Notes under the pieces: model-generated
Told to the model about the DNA's origin: nothing
What the model saw: only the letters and a program-made list of their open reading frames with translations
Databases searched by the model: none
Made by a program: the position numbers and the translations under genes
NCBI RefSeq assembly: GCF_904846225.1
Contig: NZ_CAJGZJ010000016.1
Location: forward strand, 1 to 64,000
DNA: 64,000 bases
DNA from: Psychrobacter immobilis
GTDB lineage: Bacteria > Pseudomonadota > Gammaproteobacteria > Pseudomonadales > Moraxellaceae
Direction of reading: 5' to 3'
Shown here: positions 25,525-35,048 of the stretch, piece after piece
How positions within the stretch are numbered: the first letter of the stretch is position 1
Layout: each line of letters starts with the position of its first letter

Positions 25525-28008
25525 ATGAGCATCAAAATGCTTAATCGGCGTGTGCCTCGGCTCGCGCTACTGACGGTGGCAGTCTCAGTAGGACTGTCTG
25601 GTTGTTTCGGAGACGACGACAATAGCTCGTCTACTCCTAAACAGACTTACTCCGCAGATATTCAACGTACCGAGTTTGGTATACCTCATATTACTGCGAA
25701 GGATTATAAAGGGCTGGGCTATGGTGTCGGCTATGCTTTTGCCGAAGATAATTTATGTTCACTAGCGCGTGAAGTGGTCGTTGCTAGAGGTGAAAGCATG
25801 CTTTATTTAGGTGCTCAAGGTAACGAAGGAAGTGACGTTTTTTACACGTGGTACAACTCGCCTGAGAGAAAAGCTGAGTTCTTGGCGGCTCAAGACCCTG
25901 AAACTATTGATGCAGTCACAGGTTATGCGGCGGGTTATAGTCGATATTTACGTGATAAAGGTGTGGCTAATATCGATCCTACTTGTGCCAATGCTGAATG
26001 GGTGCGTGAGATCACACTAGATGATTTGTTGACGGTCTATGGCAAAGCCAACTTACGTGGTGGGCTCTCTAACTTCGTCAGACAAATCGTAGCAGCGACT
26101 CCTCCAGTGTCAGATATCGTTATGGGTAGCTCTAGAATGAGTAGCCCTGAACCTATAGCAGAGTCAGATGAAAAATTCGATATGACGACTATCAATGTAT
26201 TAGATGGCGGTAGTAACGCTTATGCCTTCGGTAGTGAGGTAACAGGTACTGATAGTGGCGTCATGTATGGCAATCCACATGAACCATGGGAAGGGGTTCA
26301 GCGTTTTTATGAGTTCCATACAACGATACCAGGTGAGCTTGATGTAATGGGTTCCGCTCAGCAAGGGCAACCTTTTATCAATATCGGCTTTAATAAAGAT
26401 GTGGCTTGGAGTCATACCGTATCGACTGCTAAGCGTTTTACCCTTTATCAGCTTAGCCTAGTCAAAGGTAATCCTTTTAAATACAACTATGTAAACAACG
26501 CGGGTGTGGTTGAACAACGTGACATTGAAACGGTTCCAGTTACTGTTAAAATGCCAAATAATAAACCGTCCATAGTTCGAAACATCTATGTTTCACAATA
26601 TGGACCAATATTAAATGCTCAGCTACTTAATCCTGGCTTGCCAGCATGGGGTGATGCTAACAATGTAGCTTATACTATCCGTGATGCTGCCTCTGAAAAT
26701 CCACGCGCGCTCAATCAATGGCGCAGTATGAATATGGCCACTAGCGTTGAGGATCTGGTCGATAGAATGCAAAAAATTCTAGGCCTTGGCTTTGTTAATA
26801 CCATCGCTACCGACCGTAATGGTAAAGCGCTTTATGCTGATATTTCAACTGTACCTAATGTCACTAAAGAAAAGTTAGCAGCCTGTAGTAGTCCATCTTT
26901 TGGACCTGCTCTTGGTGCTTTAATTGCCTCAGATTTACCTGCACTTAATGGTAGTAGTGCTGCCTGTGAATGGGGCAATGATGCTGACTCACCGCAAGCG
27001 GGAATTTTTGGTGGTTCAAACTTGCCGTTTATAATACGTGATGATTATGCTCTTAATTCTAACGATAGTTATTGGCTCAGTAATGCAAAACAACCATTAA
27101 CTGGATTCTCACCACTACTACAACGTAATTTAGTATCTTTCGCTGGAGTCTCAACGCCTGAAGCCACTCCATTATCATTGCGAACTCGCATGGCATTTAC
27201 GCAAATCTTGGATCGATTAGATAATAAAGATGGTTTAGGTGGTACTACTTTTAACCTAAAAAATATGCAGCAAGTTGTTTATGGTAATCGTAGTTATGCG
27301 GCTGAACTGGTCCTTGATGACGTCCTAAAAGATTGTAAAGTCAAACCGACATTGCCTGTAACTGGTGGTAGTACTATCGATGGGACTCAAGCCTGTAATG
27401 TTTTAGCTACTTGGGATCGTCGTGATAACCTCGATAGCAAAGGCGCTCATGTCTTTAGAAAATTCTGGACTAACCTTAATCCTTCTGGAGGTGTTAATAA
27501 TGTCAGTGGATTTACCAATGCAGGATTCAGCACTCCTTTTAATGAAGCTGATCCAGTTAATACACCACGTGATCTGATCATTAATGAGAACACGCGTAGA
27601 GCATTAGGTGACTCGATTACCTATTACAATAGTAAAAATATTGCCTTAGATGCAACACTAGGCAGCGTGCAGTTCGTTATTGACGCGGGTAAAAACGGTG
27701 AAAAAATCCCTATGCACGGTGGCTTTGGTGGTGAAGGCGTTTTCAATGTCGCAAGCTCAAGTCAAAACAGCGATGGCACTTATGGCCCAGTGACCAACGG
27801 TCCAACCTACATGCAATCAGTAACGTTTGATAGTAAAGGCCCTGTGGTAGAAGCGCTATTGGCCTTCTCGCAAGCGGGTGATACCACTCGTCCTTTCCAT
27901 CGTGATCAGACCCGTCGTTACTCTGCTAAAGATTGGATACGCTTGCCTTTCAATGCTGGCGAAGTGGCTAACAAAGCAGTCGGTAATAAGATCGAATTGA
28001 GAGAGTAA
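25525..28008 (+). CDS. Penicillin acylase family lipoprotein (N-terminal nucleophile hydrolase)
   Basis: 827 residues from the ATG at 25525, which has GGATGG upstream; an ATG at 25513 lacks one. The signal (MSIKMLNRRVPRLALL...GLSGC) ends in a lipobox, so it is probably lipid-anchored in the envelope. After a short linker the acylase starts with IQRTEFGIPHI, a typical alpha-subunit opening. The nucleophile is Ser230 in LDGGSNAYAFG, where autocleavage would create the beta-subunit. HGGFGGEGVFN and FSQAGDTTRPFHRDQT lie near the C-terminus. Related enzymes cleave beta-lactams, acyl-homoserine lactones or other amides; the substrate here is unknown. Followed by a terminator. Confidence 0.88.
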   Translation: MSIKMLNRRVPRLALLTVAVSVGLSGCFGDDDNSSSTPKQTYSADIQRTEFGIPHITAKDYKGLGYGVGYAFAEDNLCSLAREVVVARGESMLYLGAQGNEGSDVFYTWYNSPERKAEFLAAQDPETIDAVTGYAAGYSRYLRDKGVANIDPTCANAEWVREITLDDLLTVYGKANLRGGLSNFVRQIVAATPPVSDIVMGSSRMSSPEPIAESDEKFDMTTINVLDGGSNAYAFGSEVTGTDSGVMYGNPHEPWEGVQRFYEFHTTIPGELDVMGSAQQGQPFINIGFNKDVAWSHTVSTAKRFTLYQLSLVKGNPFKYNYVNNAGVVEQRDIETVPVTVKMPNNKPSIVRNIYVSQYGPILNAQLLNPGLPAWGDANNVAYTIRDAASENPRALNQWRSMNMATSVEDLVDRMQKILGLGFVNTIATDRNGKALYADISTVPNVTKEKLAACSSPSFGPALGALIASDLPALNGSSAACEWGNDADSPQAGIFGGSNLPFIIRDDYALNSNDSYWLSNAKQPLTGFSPLLQRNLVSFAGVSTPEATPLSLRTRMAFTQILDRLDNKDGLGGTTFNLKNMQQVVYGNRSYAAELVLDDVLKDCKVKPTLPVTGGSTIDGTQACNVLATWDRRDNLDSKGAHVFRKFWTNLNPSGGVNNVSGFTNAGFSTPFNEADPVNTPRDLIINENTRRALGDSITYYNSKNIALDATLGSVQFVIDAGKNGEKIPMHGGFGGEGVFNVASSSQNSDGTYGPVTNGPTYMQSVTFDSKGPVVEALLAFSQAGDTTRPFHRDQTRRYSAKDWIRLPFNAGEVANKAVGNKIELRE

Positions 28009-28043
28009 CTATAGTTATTATTTGAATCTAATCAGTTGTACCA

Positions 28044-28073
28044 AAAACCTCAGATATACTCTGGGGTTTTTTG
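28044..28073 (+). terminator. Terminator of the acylase gene
   Basis: Stem AACCTCAGA / TCTGGGGTT with loop TATAC, then TTTT. It lies 36 bases after the stop codon. The rest of the 369-base gap up to 28377 holds repeat copy D. Confidence 0.85.
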
Positions 28074-28181
28074 CTTTATGCAATCAGCCCTTTTAAATTT
28101 AGTCAGTAAAAAATAGAGCAGAAAACTAACCGACCACCTAACCGCCAATAAGGATTTGCTATACTGGCTTCTATAAATTGA

Positions 28182-28290
28182 GCTATAGTCAGCCGAAAGT
28201 AAAACGGTTATACGAGCTTAAATACGCTACTGCTATGAATTTTACTGGCTTGCTGCTAATACAGAGGCTACGAAACTGTTATTCTAAAAA
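28182..28290 (-). repeat. Palindromic intergenic repeat, copy D (inverted, degenerate)
   Basis: CTATAGTCAG (28182-28191) is the inverse of the family's tail. TGGCTTGCTGCTAATACAGA (28246-28265) is a degraded inverse of the core. The arms no longer pair well, suggesting an old copy. Confidence 0.5.
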
Positions 28291-28377
28291 TATGCACTCT
28301 CAGTCGCCCTGTACCACTTTTAAAGTGAATCGACTATAAACAGCAGCAATACTTAGGATCAACACAAGGAACACCGC

Positions 28378-29907
28378 ATGACAGAGAATTCAGAACAGAA
28401 CAATCCGCAGCCCTATAATCGTGCCGAAGAGCAGCCGACGACCACACGCCCTGTTATGCAGACAGAAAGCCCTTATGCCAGTACCCGCGGTAGTATCACC
28501 AGTAAACAGCTGCCCGCGTTTAACGAAGCCATGATCCGTAAGTATAATCGTTCAGCCCCACGTTACACTTCTTATCCGACGGCGATGGAGTTCGTGCCAA
28601 TTCCTGACAGTCTTGGAACAGCTGGTCTTGAGACAAAAATTCTTCAAAACCGCGAAGCCCGCGCGCCATTGTCCTTATATTTTCAGGTTCCATTCTGTCA
28701 TCATATTTACACCAATCATGAAACGACTGCTCCAAGTAATGGTGATTCAGGCGAATATTTGCAGCATTTAATCACCGAGGTTAAGCAAAAGCGTCGCTTC
28801 TTATCTACGTCTGAGGACAGCAGCAACCCTTTAGTGAAACAGCTACACTTAGGCGGTGCTATACCCACGTTTTTACGTGATGAAGAAATAGTTCAGCTGT
28901 GGAATTTTTTGCAGACGCAGTTTACATTTTTACCTGAAGACCAAGGCGATTATTCTATTGAAATTGACCCGCGCGAGCTGAGCAATGACACACTAAAAAC
29001 GCTACGTAATCTGGGTTTTAATCGTATCAGTTTAAACGTACAAGACTTAGATGATAAAGTACAAATCGCCGACGACCATGTTCATTCAATAGAATTGATC
29101 GAAAGTGTAATAAATGAGGCACGTGAACTTGGCTTTCATTCTATCAATATTGATCTGATTTATGGTCTGCCGCATCAAACGCTGACGACCTTGGATGATA
29201 TGGTGCGCCGCCTCGTTGAGATGTCGCCAGATCGTCTATCAGTGTTTAATTACGCGGATCTGCCTGAGCGTTTCAAAACCCAGCATCAAATCCAGAAGGA
29301 AGACTTACCAAATTCAGCGGCTAAGCTTACGATGCTCGGTAATACCATCAATGCGCTGACAGAAGCTGGCTATCAATATATCGGCATTGATCATTTTGCG
29401 AAGCCCGATGATGAGATGTCCATCGCACAACGCGACGGCAAGCTATATCGTAATCCTCAGGGTTATACCATCATGGGAGACTGTGATTTACTGGGCTTCG
29501 GCGTGTCATCTATCAGTCAAATTGCCAATTACAATACGCGTTACATCCTCCAAAACAACACGGACTTATCAGCCTATCAGGCCAATATCGATGCTGCACA
29601 AATCAATACTACGGTCATGCCTGCGGTTAAATACATCAAAACCTCAATCAAAGATCGCTTACGTGAATATGTGATTATGAATTTACTGTGCCACGACTAT
29701 ATTGACTTCAAAGACGTCAATCAAAAATTCGGTATCGACACAATTACTTATTTTATTGAGGAGATTCAACAGCTGGGAGAGATGCAGAATGACAAGCTCA
29801 TCGATATGGATGCGGCAGGTATTCGGGTCTTACCGAGAGGCCGCTTACTCGGGCGCAACGTCGCCATGGTGTTTGATACGTATTTAGAAAAGCCACACAA
29901 AAATTGA
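28378..29907 (+). CDS. HemN-like protein lacking the radical-SAM cluster cysteines
   Basis: 509 residues aligning along the length of oxygen-independent coproporphyrinogen III oxidase: YNRSAPRYTSYPTAMEF, ISLNVQDLDDKVQ, IDLIYGLPHQT, GIDHFAKPDDEMSIAQRDGK, GDCDLLGFGVSSIS. In HemN the CX3CX2CXC cluster binds a 4Fe-4S; here the corresponding residues are Cys107, Tyr111, His114 and Thr116. The SAM-binding GGGTP is GGAIP. It therefore cannot be a normal radical-SAM enzyme, yet the frame is intact. The first 50 residues are a Gln/Pro/Thr-rich tail absent from HemN. A pseudoenzyme derived from HemN, perhaps a heme-binding or regulatory protein; role unknown. Confidence 0.8.
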   Translation: MTENSEQNNPQPYNRAEEQPTTTRPVMQTESPYASTRGSITSKQLPAFNEAMIRKYNRSAPRYTSYPTAMEFVPIPDSLGTAGLETKILQNREARAPLSLYFQVPFCHHIYTNHETTAPSNGDSGEYLQHLITEVKQKRRFLSTSEDSSNPLVKQLHLGGAIPTFLRDEEIVQLWNFLQTQFTFLPEDQGDYSIEIDPRELSNDTLKTLRNLGFNRISLNVQDLDDKVQIADDHVHSIELIESVINEARELGFHSINIDLIYGLPHQTLTTLDDMVRRLVEMSPDRLSVFNYADLPERFKTQHQIQKEDLPNSAAKLTMLGNTINALTEAGYQYIGIDHFAKPDDEMSIAQRDGKLYRNPQGYTIMGDCDLLGFGVSSISQIANYNTRYILQNNTDLSAYQANIDAAQINTTVMPAVKYIKTSIKDRLREYVIMNLLCHDYIDFKDVNQKFGIDTITYFIEEIQQLGEMQNDKLIDMDAAGIRVLPRGRLLGRNVAMVFDTYLEKPHKN

Positions 29908-29929
29908 TACCAGTAGTATCTGACTATTG

Positions 29930-29959
29930 ATGTATCGATTTAATTTTTCACTGACTATA
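29930..29959 (+). repeat. Repeat-family tail, 30 bases, copy 1
   Basis: ATGTATCGATTTAATT...CTGACTATA is identical to 42427-42456 over 30 bases and close to the tail of repeat copy E (ATGTATCGACATTACTTTTT). It appears without core or arms, so it is a partial copy. Confidence 0.6.
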
Positions 29960-30012
29960 TCTAATAATAAAATTATCTAGAGCGATGAGTATCTAAGACA
30001 GTAATTCACCAT

Positions 30013-30040
30013 AAAAAAGACCTCAAGCGAGGTCTTTTTT
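30013..30040. terminator. Bidirectional terminator
   Basis: AAAAAAGACCTC / GAGGTCTTTTTT with loop AAGC has A/T tracts on both sides. It lies between the converging HemN-like and qmcA genes and can serve both. Confidence 0.88.
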
Positions 30041-30067
30041 ATATAACGTGATAAACCCTATCTATAT

Positions 30068-30949
30068 TTAAACCTTTAGCTTATCACCAACCATACCTTT
30101 CACAGTACTCAGAATATCAGCCGGTAAAACCACCATTTTAGAATTGTCAGACTCTGCTAGCTGACGAATCGCTTTAATGTACTGCTCACCTAGTAAGTAG
30201 ACGATCGGCATCTCTTCAGTACCCATAGCGCCCGTGATCAGACGAATAGACTCTTCTGAACCTTTGGCAAGCACCACTTGCGCTTCAGCATCGCGGCGCG
30301 AAGCTTCTAGACGACCATCAGCCTCCAAGATAGCGGCTTGTTTTTGACCATCGGCGCGAGTCACTGTCGCACGACGTTGACGCTCAGCAGCAGCCTGCTC
30401 TTCCATCGCCATTTGCATGGTTTGCGATGGATTGATGTCTTGAATCTCAACGGTTTTTAGAGTAATACCCCAATCCGCAATATCTTCTGAAATCGCGTGT
30501 TTGAGCTTGGCTTTGATCTCATCGCGGCTAGATAAGGCACTATCCAGATCCATCTCACCGATGATCGAGCGCAATGACGTCTGTACTAAATTACGAATAC
30601 CATATTCATAGTCTTCAATACCATAAACCGCCTTATCAGGACGAACGATACTGATATAGGCAACGGCATTGGCAATGATGACTACGTTATCGCGAGTAAT
30701 GACCTCTTGCGAGGGAATATCAAGTACGATGTCTTTGGTCGTGATTTTATAAGCAACGGTATCGATAAAAGGAATAATTAGGCTCAAGCCAGGCTCAAGC
30801 GTTTGATTATATTTACCGAGACGCTGGACGATCCATTTATAACCTTGAGGGACGATGCGCACCCCTTTGAATACAGTGAAAGCAATCAATGCTATTAGTA
30901 CCAACATAACGATACTAACGCCATTCAGGCTATTTAAGATGCTGTTCAT
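30068..30949 (-). CDS. qmcA: SPFH/Band 7 membrane protein (QmcA, stomatin-like)
   Basis: 293 residues with one N-terminal membrane segment (about 12-30) followed by an SPFH domain: VKGVRIVPQGYKWIVQRLGKY, IPFIDTVAYKITTKD, RDNVVIIANAVAYISI. The typical stomatin helix rich in Ala/Glu/Arg/Gln (MAMEEQAAAERQRRA, ILEADGRLEASRRDAEAQ) spans about 185-235. Forms membrane-associated oligomers that organise membrane proteins and proteases. Same strand as, and downstream of, nfeD (114-base gap), the usual partner pair. Confidence 0.9.
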   Translation of the reverse strand: MNSILNSLNGVSIVMLVLIALIAFTVFKGVRIVPQGYKWIVQRLGKYNQTLEPGLSLIIPFIDTVAYKITTKDIVLDIPSQEVITRDNVVIIANAVAYISIVRPDKAVYGIEDYEYGIRNLVQTSLRSIIGEMDLDSALSSRDEIKAKLKHAISEDIADWGITLKTVEIQDINPSQTMQMAMEEQAAAERQRRATVTRADGQKQAAILEADGRLEASRRDAEAQVVLAKGSEESIRLITGAMGTEEMPIVYLLGEQYIKAIRQLAESDNSKMVVLPADILSTVKGMVGDKLKV

Positions 30950-31063
30950 AACGCTCTCCTTGAGCCATTGCTTTCAATGGTGCAGCAATGTCGTATGTGT
31001 TTACGCTTTATTACTTGAGGGGATACTACAAGTCGCTACTAAGCTAAATGAAGCTTCAGCAAG

Positions 31064-31678
31064 TTACTTATCAGTGAACTTGTTTTTGAGGCGAACTCTA
31101 TCTAAATTGGGTTTATTAAGATTTAATCGATTGTTCTTAATATCATGCGTGACAGGACGACTCTCGATAGTAGGAGTAATATCTGATTGAGCAACTGTAG
31201 CGCTAGGGGCAGCAATACGTTTAGTCAAGGCAACAATCAGCTCATTACCAACGATATCTGTGACGACGACTCTATCACCTATTTCAACGACGTCACCTTG
31301 GGTACGACAAGACCATTCATCAGCGCCAACGATCGGTACGCTAAAACGTACAAGCCCAAGCGCGCTACCTTGCGGCTTAATTATGATCATACCCGTCTCG
31401 CCAATGATCACGCTGCCGCCGAGTCCGGCTTTGGTACGGTCTATCGATAGCGGCTTGATATACTTGACCCAAGCAAACATAAAGAGTACGGATAGGGTCA
31501 GCCAAATCAATACTTGGAATAAGATAGGAACCGGTAATAGCCATGCTATAGCCGCAACAATAATAGCGGCAGCACCAAACCATAAACTAGCAAAAGTGGG
31601 AATGAATATTTCGGCAATCATCAGCGCAAACCCTAATACTAGCCAATGCCAAGGTTCAATCATCCATAGCGTCTCCAT
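31064..31678 (-). CDS. NfeD family membrane protein
   Basis: 204 residues with about three membrane segments in the first 75, then the NfeD OB-fold: LGGSVIIGETGMIIIKPQGSALGLVRF, GADEWSCRT, GDRVVVTDIVGNELIV. The last 50 residues are a basic, low-complexity tail not seen in short NfeD proteins. NfeD proteins partner with SPFH proteins such as the downstream qmcA product. Confidence 0.88.
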   Translation of the reverse strand: METLWMIEPWHWLVLGFALMIAEIFIPTFASLWFGAAAIIVAAIAWLLPVPILFQVLIWLTLSVLFMFAWVKYIKPLSIDRTKAGLGGSVIIGETGMIIIKPQGSALGLVRFSVPIVGADEWSCRTQGDVVEIGDRVVVTDIVGNELIVALTKRIAAPSATVAQSDITPTIESRPVTHDIKNNRLNLNKPNLDRVRLKNKFTDK

Positions 31679-31817
31679 AATTGCTACCTCCCCTCTTATT
31701 CTTTAAGATCATAGTTTTAATGTAACACACTTTTAGACTTTATAATTTCTTAAAAATCATCAGTATAGGGTATATCTACATTAGACAGGCTTAAGAAAAT
31801 TTACTAAAATTTAAAGC

Positions 31818-31849
31818 AAAAAAAACGACCGCCGAAGCGATCGTTTTTT
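31818..31849 (-). terminator. Terminator of the outer membrane protein gene
   Basis: AAAAACGA / TCGTTTTT stem with a GC-rich 12-base loop; on the minus strand the stem is followed by a T-rich run. It sits 26 bases past the stop of the barrel gene. Confidence 0.75.
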
Positions 31850-31874
31850 ATTTAACAAATACCTAATTAGCTAT

Positions 31875-32414
31875 TTAGAATTTTAAGTTAGCACCAACAG
31901 TCATTAGGTCTGTGTCGCTACCTAGCATGTCATATTCTGCTTCAACGCCGAAGTTAGGGTTGACGTTATAGCCAAGACCTACACCACCAGCAAGACTGGT
32001 ATCGTCGTCTGAACGTGACACTTTGAGCGCCCCAACATTGTAATCAGCTTCTACTTCAGTTTTAGCAACACCTAACTTACCTTTGGCATATAAGCCAGTG
32101 TTTGGGAAGGCATAATGGTAAGTACCATAAGCGCCATAAGTTTTGGCATCGATGTCACCGCCTCTATAGTCAGCATCATCTGAACCGACATATTCGGCTT
32201 CGATACCGAAGTTAGGATCAAAGTTATAGCCAGCATAGACACCATAAGCAGTTGGATCATCAGCGCCATCAATGTCTAAATCGAATTGACCGACTTTTGC
32301 ACCAACGTATGGCTGACCTGTATAACCGTTACCATAACCAACAGCTGCTTGAGCAGTTACTGTTAATAAAGAACCTGCTGCTAGGGCAAGTAGAGTTTTT
32401 TGTAGAGTTTTCAT
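31875..32414 (-). CDS. Outer-membrane beta-barrel protein
   Basis: 179 residues from the ATG at 32414, which has AAGGAG seven bases upstream; the longer frame starting at 32447 has no such site. Signal peptide MKTLQKTLLALAAGSLLTVTAQA-A. The mature chain is an eight-strand-type barrel with repeated Gly/aromatic alternation (YVGAKVGQFDLDI, YGVYAGYNFDPNFGIEAEY, GGVGLGYNVNPNFGVEAEYDML) and ends in Phe (ANLKF), as outer-membrane proteins do. NFGIEAEY / NFGVEAEY are internal repeats. Fits small OmpA-like or OmpW-size porin families. Not linked to neighbours. Confidence 0.85.
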   Translation of the reverse strand: MKTLQKTLLALAAGSLLTVTAQAAVGYGNGYTGQPYVGAKVGQFDLDIDGADDPTAYGVYAGYNFDPNFGIEAEYVGSDDADYRGGDIDAKTYGAYGTYHYAFPNTGLYAKGKLGVAKTEVEADYNVGALKVSRSDDDTSLAGGVGLGYNVNPNFGVEAEYDMLGSDTDLMTVGANLKF

Positions 32415-32699
32415 TATTAGCTCCTTAGAGGATATATGGACAAACAAGTTATGTATTTTATGTTGGCCTTTTGGCCCGATCGCCTTGTTTGCTAACGATG
32501 AGGATATAGTAACAAACTATTTCAAGGGATCTGTCAGTGTTTGATGGTATGACAGTTAAGATTTGAAAGTATTTATCAGCGTGTGGGTAACAAAGACCGA
32601 GATATGAAACTTTCTGTTACATCTCTTGATTTTGTGCAATACTTCCTACTCGCTATACCCCCTACCCTCATCAATTTAAAATAGGTTGAAGGATAATTC

Positions 32700-33938
32700 A
32701 TGATATCCACGTCCATCCATAAACGATTACAAGCAGAACTTGTCCAATTAAAAGACAAGCAGCAATACCGTCAACTACCAGATATTGAACATCAAGGACG
32801 CTACGTGATTAGTAAGAGCAAAACTCTACTGAATATCGCTAGTAATGACTATCTTGGATTAAGTAGTGACACAGCACTACAATATGAGTTTTTTGAGCAG
32901 ATGCAACAGCTACCGACAGCGCAGCTGCCCAAAATGAGTGCCGCCTCTTCGCGTCTTTTGACAGGGAATGATGCCCAACTACAAATGCTCGAAGATGAAT
33001 TACAACACTGGTATCAAATGGCGGCAGGCGAAAAAAACAGCACCGCGCCAAAATCAGCGTTAGTCATGAACAGTGGCTATCATGCCAATATTGGTCTGTT
33101 ACCTGCCCTAACGGCCTTACCTGTTAAAACCCTTATGTTGGCAGATAAACTGGTACATGCCAGTATCATTGATGGTATTCGCCTCAGCCAAAATAAATGG
33201 TGCGCTTATCGTCGGTATCGTCATAATGATTATGAGCATTTGGCAACGTTATTGGCGCAAGTTGAAGATAACGTTGAGCGTATTATTATCATCACCGAAA
33301 GTATTTTTAGTATGGATGGCGACCGCGCAGATTTACCTACCTTAGTACGCCTAAAAGTACTAGATAGTCGTATCGAGCTCTATGTGGATGAAGCGCATGC
33401 GGTCGGCGTACTTGGTCATCAAGGTTGCGGGCTGGCAGAAGAAACACAAACCCTTGCTGATATCGATTATCTGGTGGGGACGTTAGGTAAAGCGTTTGCC
33501 TCAATCGGCGCCTATGTTTTGTGCGATGATACGGTTAAGTCATGGCTGGTCAATCACATGCGACCTCTTATTTTTAGTACCGCTTTACCGCCACTGAACC
33601 ATGCATGGACACGTTTTATTTTGGCAAAAATGCCAGAATTGCAGTCGCGTAGACAACATTTGGCACAGATATCATTACAGCTTAGCCAAGCCATCAGCCC
33701 CGTGCATCGCGTTCCATCAGAATCACAAGAGATGGCTTATCAATCACCTATCGTGCCTTATATATTGGGTGATAATGCCCGAACCATTGCCAAAGCGGCG
33801 CAGCTACAGGCCGCTGGATTTTATGCTTTACCCATCAGACCGCCGACCGTTCCTGCCAATACTGCCCGTATTCGATTGGTAATGAATGCCCGTATAAGTG
33901 AGGCTGACTGTCAACGTTTGATGGAGCACTTATACTAG
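32700..33938 (+). CDS. bioF: 8-amino-7-oxononanoate synthase
   Basis: Joins pimeloyl-ACP and alanine in biotin synthesis, using PLP. 412 residues. Motifs: NIASNDYLGLSSD near the start, SAASSRLLTGND, MNSGYHANIGLLPAL, YVDEAHAVGVLGHQGCGL, and the PLP Lys in GTLGKAFASIGAYV. GAAGGA precedes the ATG by 8 bases. Followed by bioC on the same strand with a 122-base gap containing a small imperfect inverted repeat; bioA, bioD and bioB are not in view. Confidence 0.95.
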   Translation: MISTSIHKRLQAELVQLKDKQQYRQLPDIEHQGRYVISKSKTLLNIASNDYLGLSSDTALQYEFFEQMQQLPTAQLPKMSAASSRLLTGNDAQLQMLEDELQHWYQMAAGEKNSTAPKSALVMNSGYHANIGLLPALTALPVKTLMLADKLVHASIIDGIRLSQNKWCAYRRYRHNDYEHLATLLAQVEDNVERIIIITESIFSMDGDRADLPTLVRLKVLDSRIELYVDEAHAVGVLGHQGCGLAEETQTLADIDYLVGTLGKAFASIGAYVLCDDTVKSWLVNHMRPLIFSTALPPLNHAWTRFILAKMPELQSRRQHLAQISLQLSQAISPVHRVPSESQEMAYQSPIVPYILGDNARTIAKAAQLQAAGFYALPIRPPTVPANTARIRLVMNARISEADCQRLMEHLY

Positions 33939-33999
33939 GGCGTGTCCTCAATTCAAGCGATCCTATATAAATGGACTAACAATGAGAACGTGCCCTAAA
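33936..33999. repeat. Imperfect inverted repeat (short MITE-like sequence)
   Basis: Ends AGGGCGTGTCCTCA and TGAGAACGTGCCCT pair with three mismatches over 14 bases and enclose about 36 bases. AGGACACGCCCTAG, the reverse complement of its left end, occurs at 7311-7324 within repeat copy C. It may be part of the same repeat population or the relic of a small transposable element. Confidence 0.4.
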
Positions 34000-34060
34000 A
34001 AACGTTTCATTAATATAGCTCACGCACATACTTAAGATATTTTGGATTAAAGAAAACGTT

Positions 34061-34885
34061 ATGAAAAATCCTACTTCACTGTCTGATCTGAGCACTCGAA
34101 AGCAGACCATCGCCCGTCATTTTGCACAAGCCAACGACTATGCTCAGCATGCTCATATCCAACAACATATCTGTCAGCGCCTGCTCAATTGTATCGCGCA
34201 TCAATCCCAAGATAGCGTGCTTGAAGTGGGCGCAGGTACTGGGCAAATGACCCAGTTACTAGCGGCAACGCTACAAAGCAAACGCTGGATCGTTAACGAG
34301 CTGTGCACGCAGCAAAAGACGAATTTACAGTCTATACTGCCAACGGCTCAAGTGCGTATTGGCGATGCAGAAACAATGGATTTGGATGCAAACCATAGCT
34401 TAATTATTAGCGCCAATGCCATACAGTGGTTTGATAATCCTCTACAGTTTATATCGCAGTCAGCAACGCGGCTAACAGCAGGCGGACAGCTACTACTCAG
34501 CACTTTTACATCTAATAATTTTTTGCAAATCAAAGCACTCACTGGACAAGGATTACATTATCCAGAGATTGTAGCGTGGCAATCAGCATTAGATGAGGCC
34601 AAACTCAATCGAATTCAGCTGTCTACTCAGCGCTTTGATATCCCGTTTGCGCGACCCTATGATGTGCTAAAACATATGAAATTAACGGGCGTATCGACCA
34701 ATCAAACTCAATTGCAAAACATAGGAAGCGATCAAAGCACAGCACCTTTTACTTGGACAAAGGCGCGTTTGCAACAGTTTGAGCGCGCATACTGGGAACA
34801 GTTTTCAGGAAAAGATGACAATGGACAGCCTTGTGTCTATCTAACCTATGAAGTACTGATCATCGACGCTTATAAAATATCTTAA
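34061..34885 (+). CDS. bioC: Malonyl-[ACP] O-methyltransferase
   Basis: Methylates malonyl-ACP so that fatty-acid synthase can make pimeloyl-ACP for biotin. 274 residues. Starts with RKQTIARHFAQANDYAQHA, the BioC family opening; SAM-binding motif I is VLEVGAGTGQMT and NAIQWFDNP is also diagnostic. A class I methyltransferase fold through about residue 200. The second gene of a likely bioF-bioC operon. Confidence 0.9.
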   Translation: MKNPTSLSDLSTRKQTIARHFAQANDYAQHAHIQQHICQRLLNCIAHQSQDSVLEVGAGTGQMTQLLAATLQSKRWIVNELCTQQKTNLQSILPTAQVRIGDAETMDLDANHSLIISANAIQWFDNPLQFISQSATRLTAGGQLLLSTFTSNNFLQIKALTGQGLHYPEIVAWQSALDEAKLNRIQLSTQRFDIPFARPYDVLKHMKLTGVSTNQTQLQNIGSDQSTAPFTWTKARLQQFERAYWEQFSGKDDNGQPCVYLTYEVLIIDAYKIS

Positions 34886-34893
34886 AAGCGCCA

Positions 34894-35002
34894 CAGTACT
34901 GCTGATATCAATTTTTACAGCCTCTGTCTGCGCAGGCACAGCAAGCAAGAAAATTGATATCAGCAGTGCACGATGTATCGACATTACTTTTTACTAACTA
35001 TA
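34894..35002 (+). repeat. Palindromic intergenic repeat, copy E
   Basis: Family core GCCTCTGTCTGCGCAGGCAC at 34920-34939, arms TACTGCTGATATCAATTTT (34897-34915) and AAAATTGATATCAGCAGTG (34950-34968). The arms are unlike those of copies A and F but pair with each other almost perfectly. The tail is ATGTATCGACATTACTTTTT, shared with the isolated tails at 29930 and 42427. Confidence 0.8.
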
Positions 35003-35020
35003 CAAAACCATCAGCCATAA

Positions 35021-35048
35021 AAAAACGCACCTCGAAAGGTGCGTTTTT
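35021..35048. terminator. Bidirectional terminator between bioC and dnaK
   Basis: AAAAACGCACCT / AGGTGCGTTTTT with loop CGAA has A and T tracts on both sides, suiting both converging genes. Confidence 0.9.
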
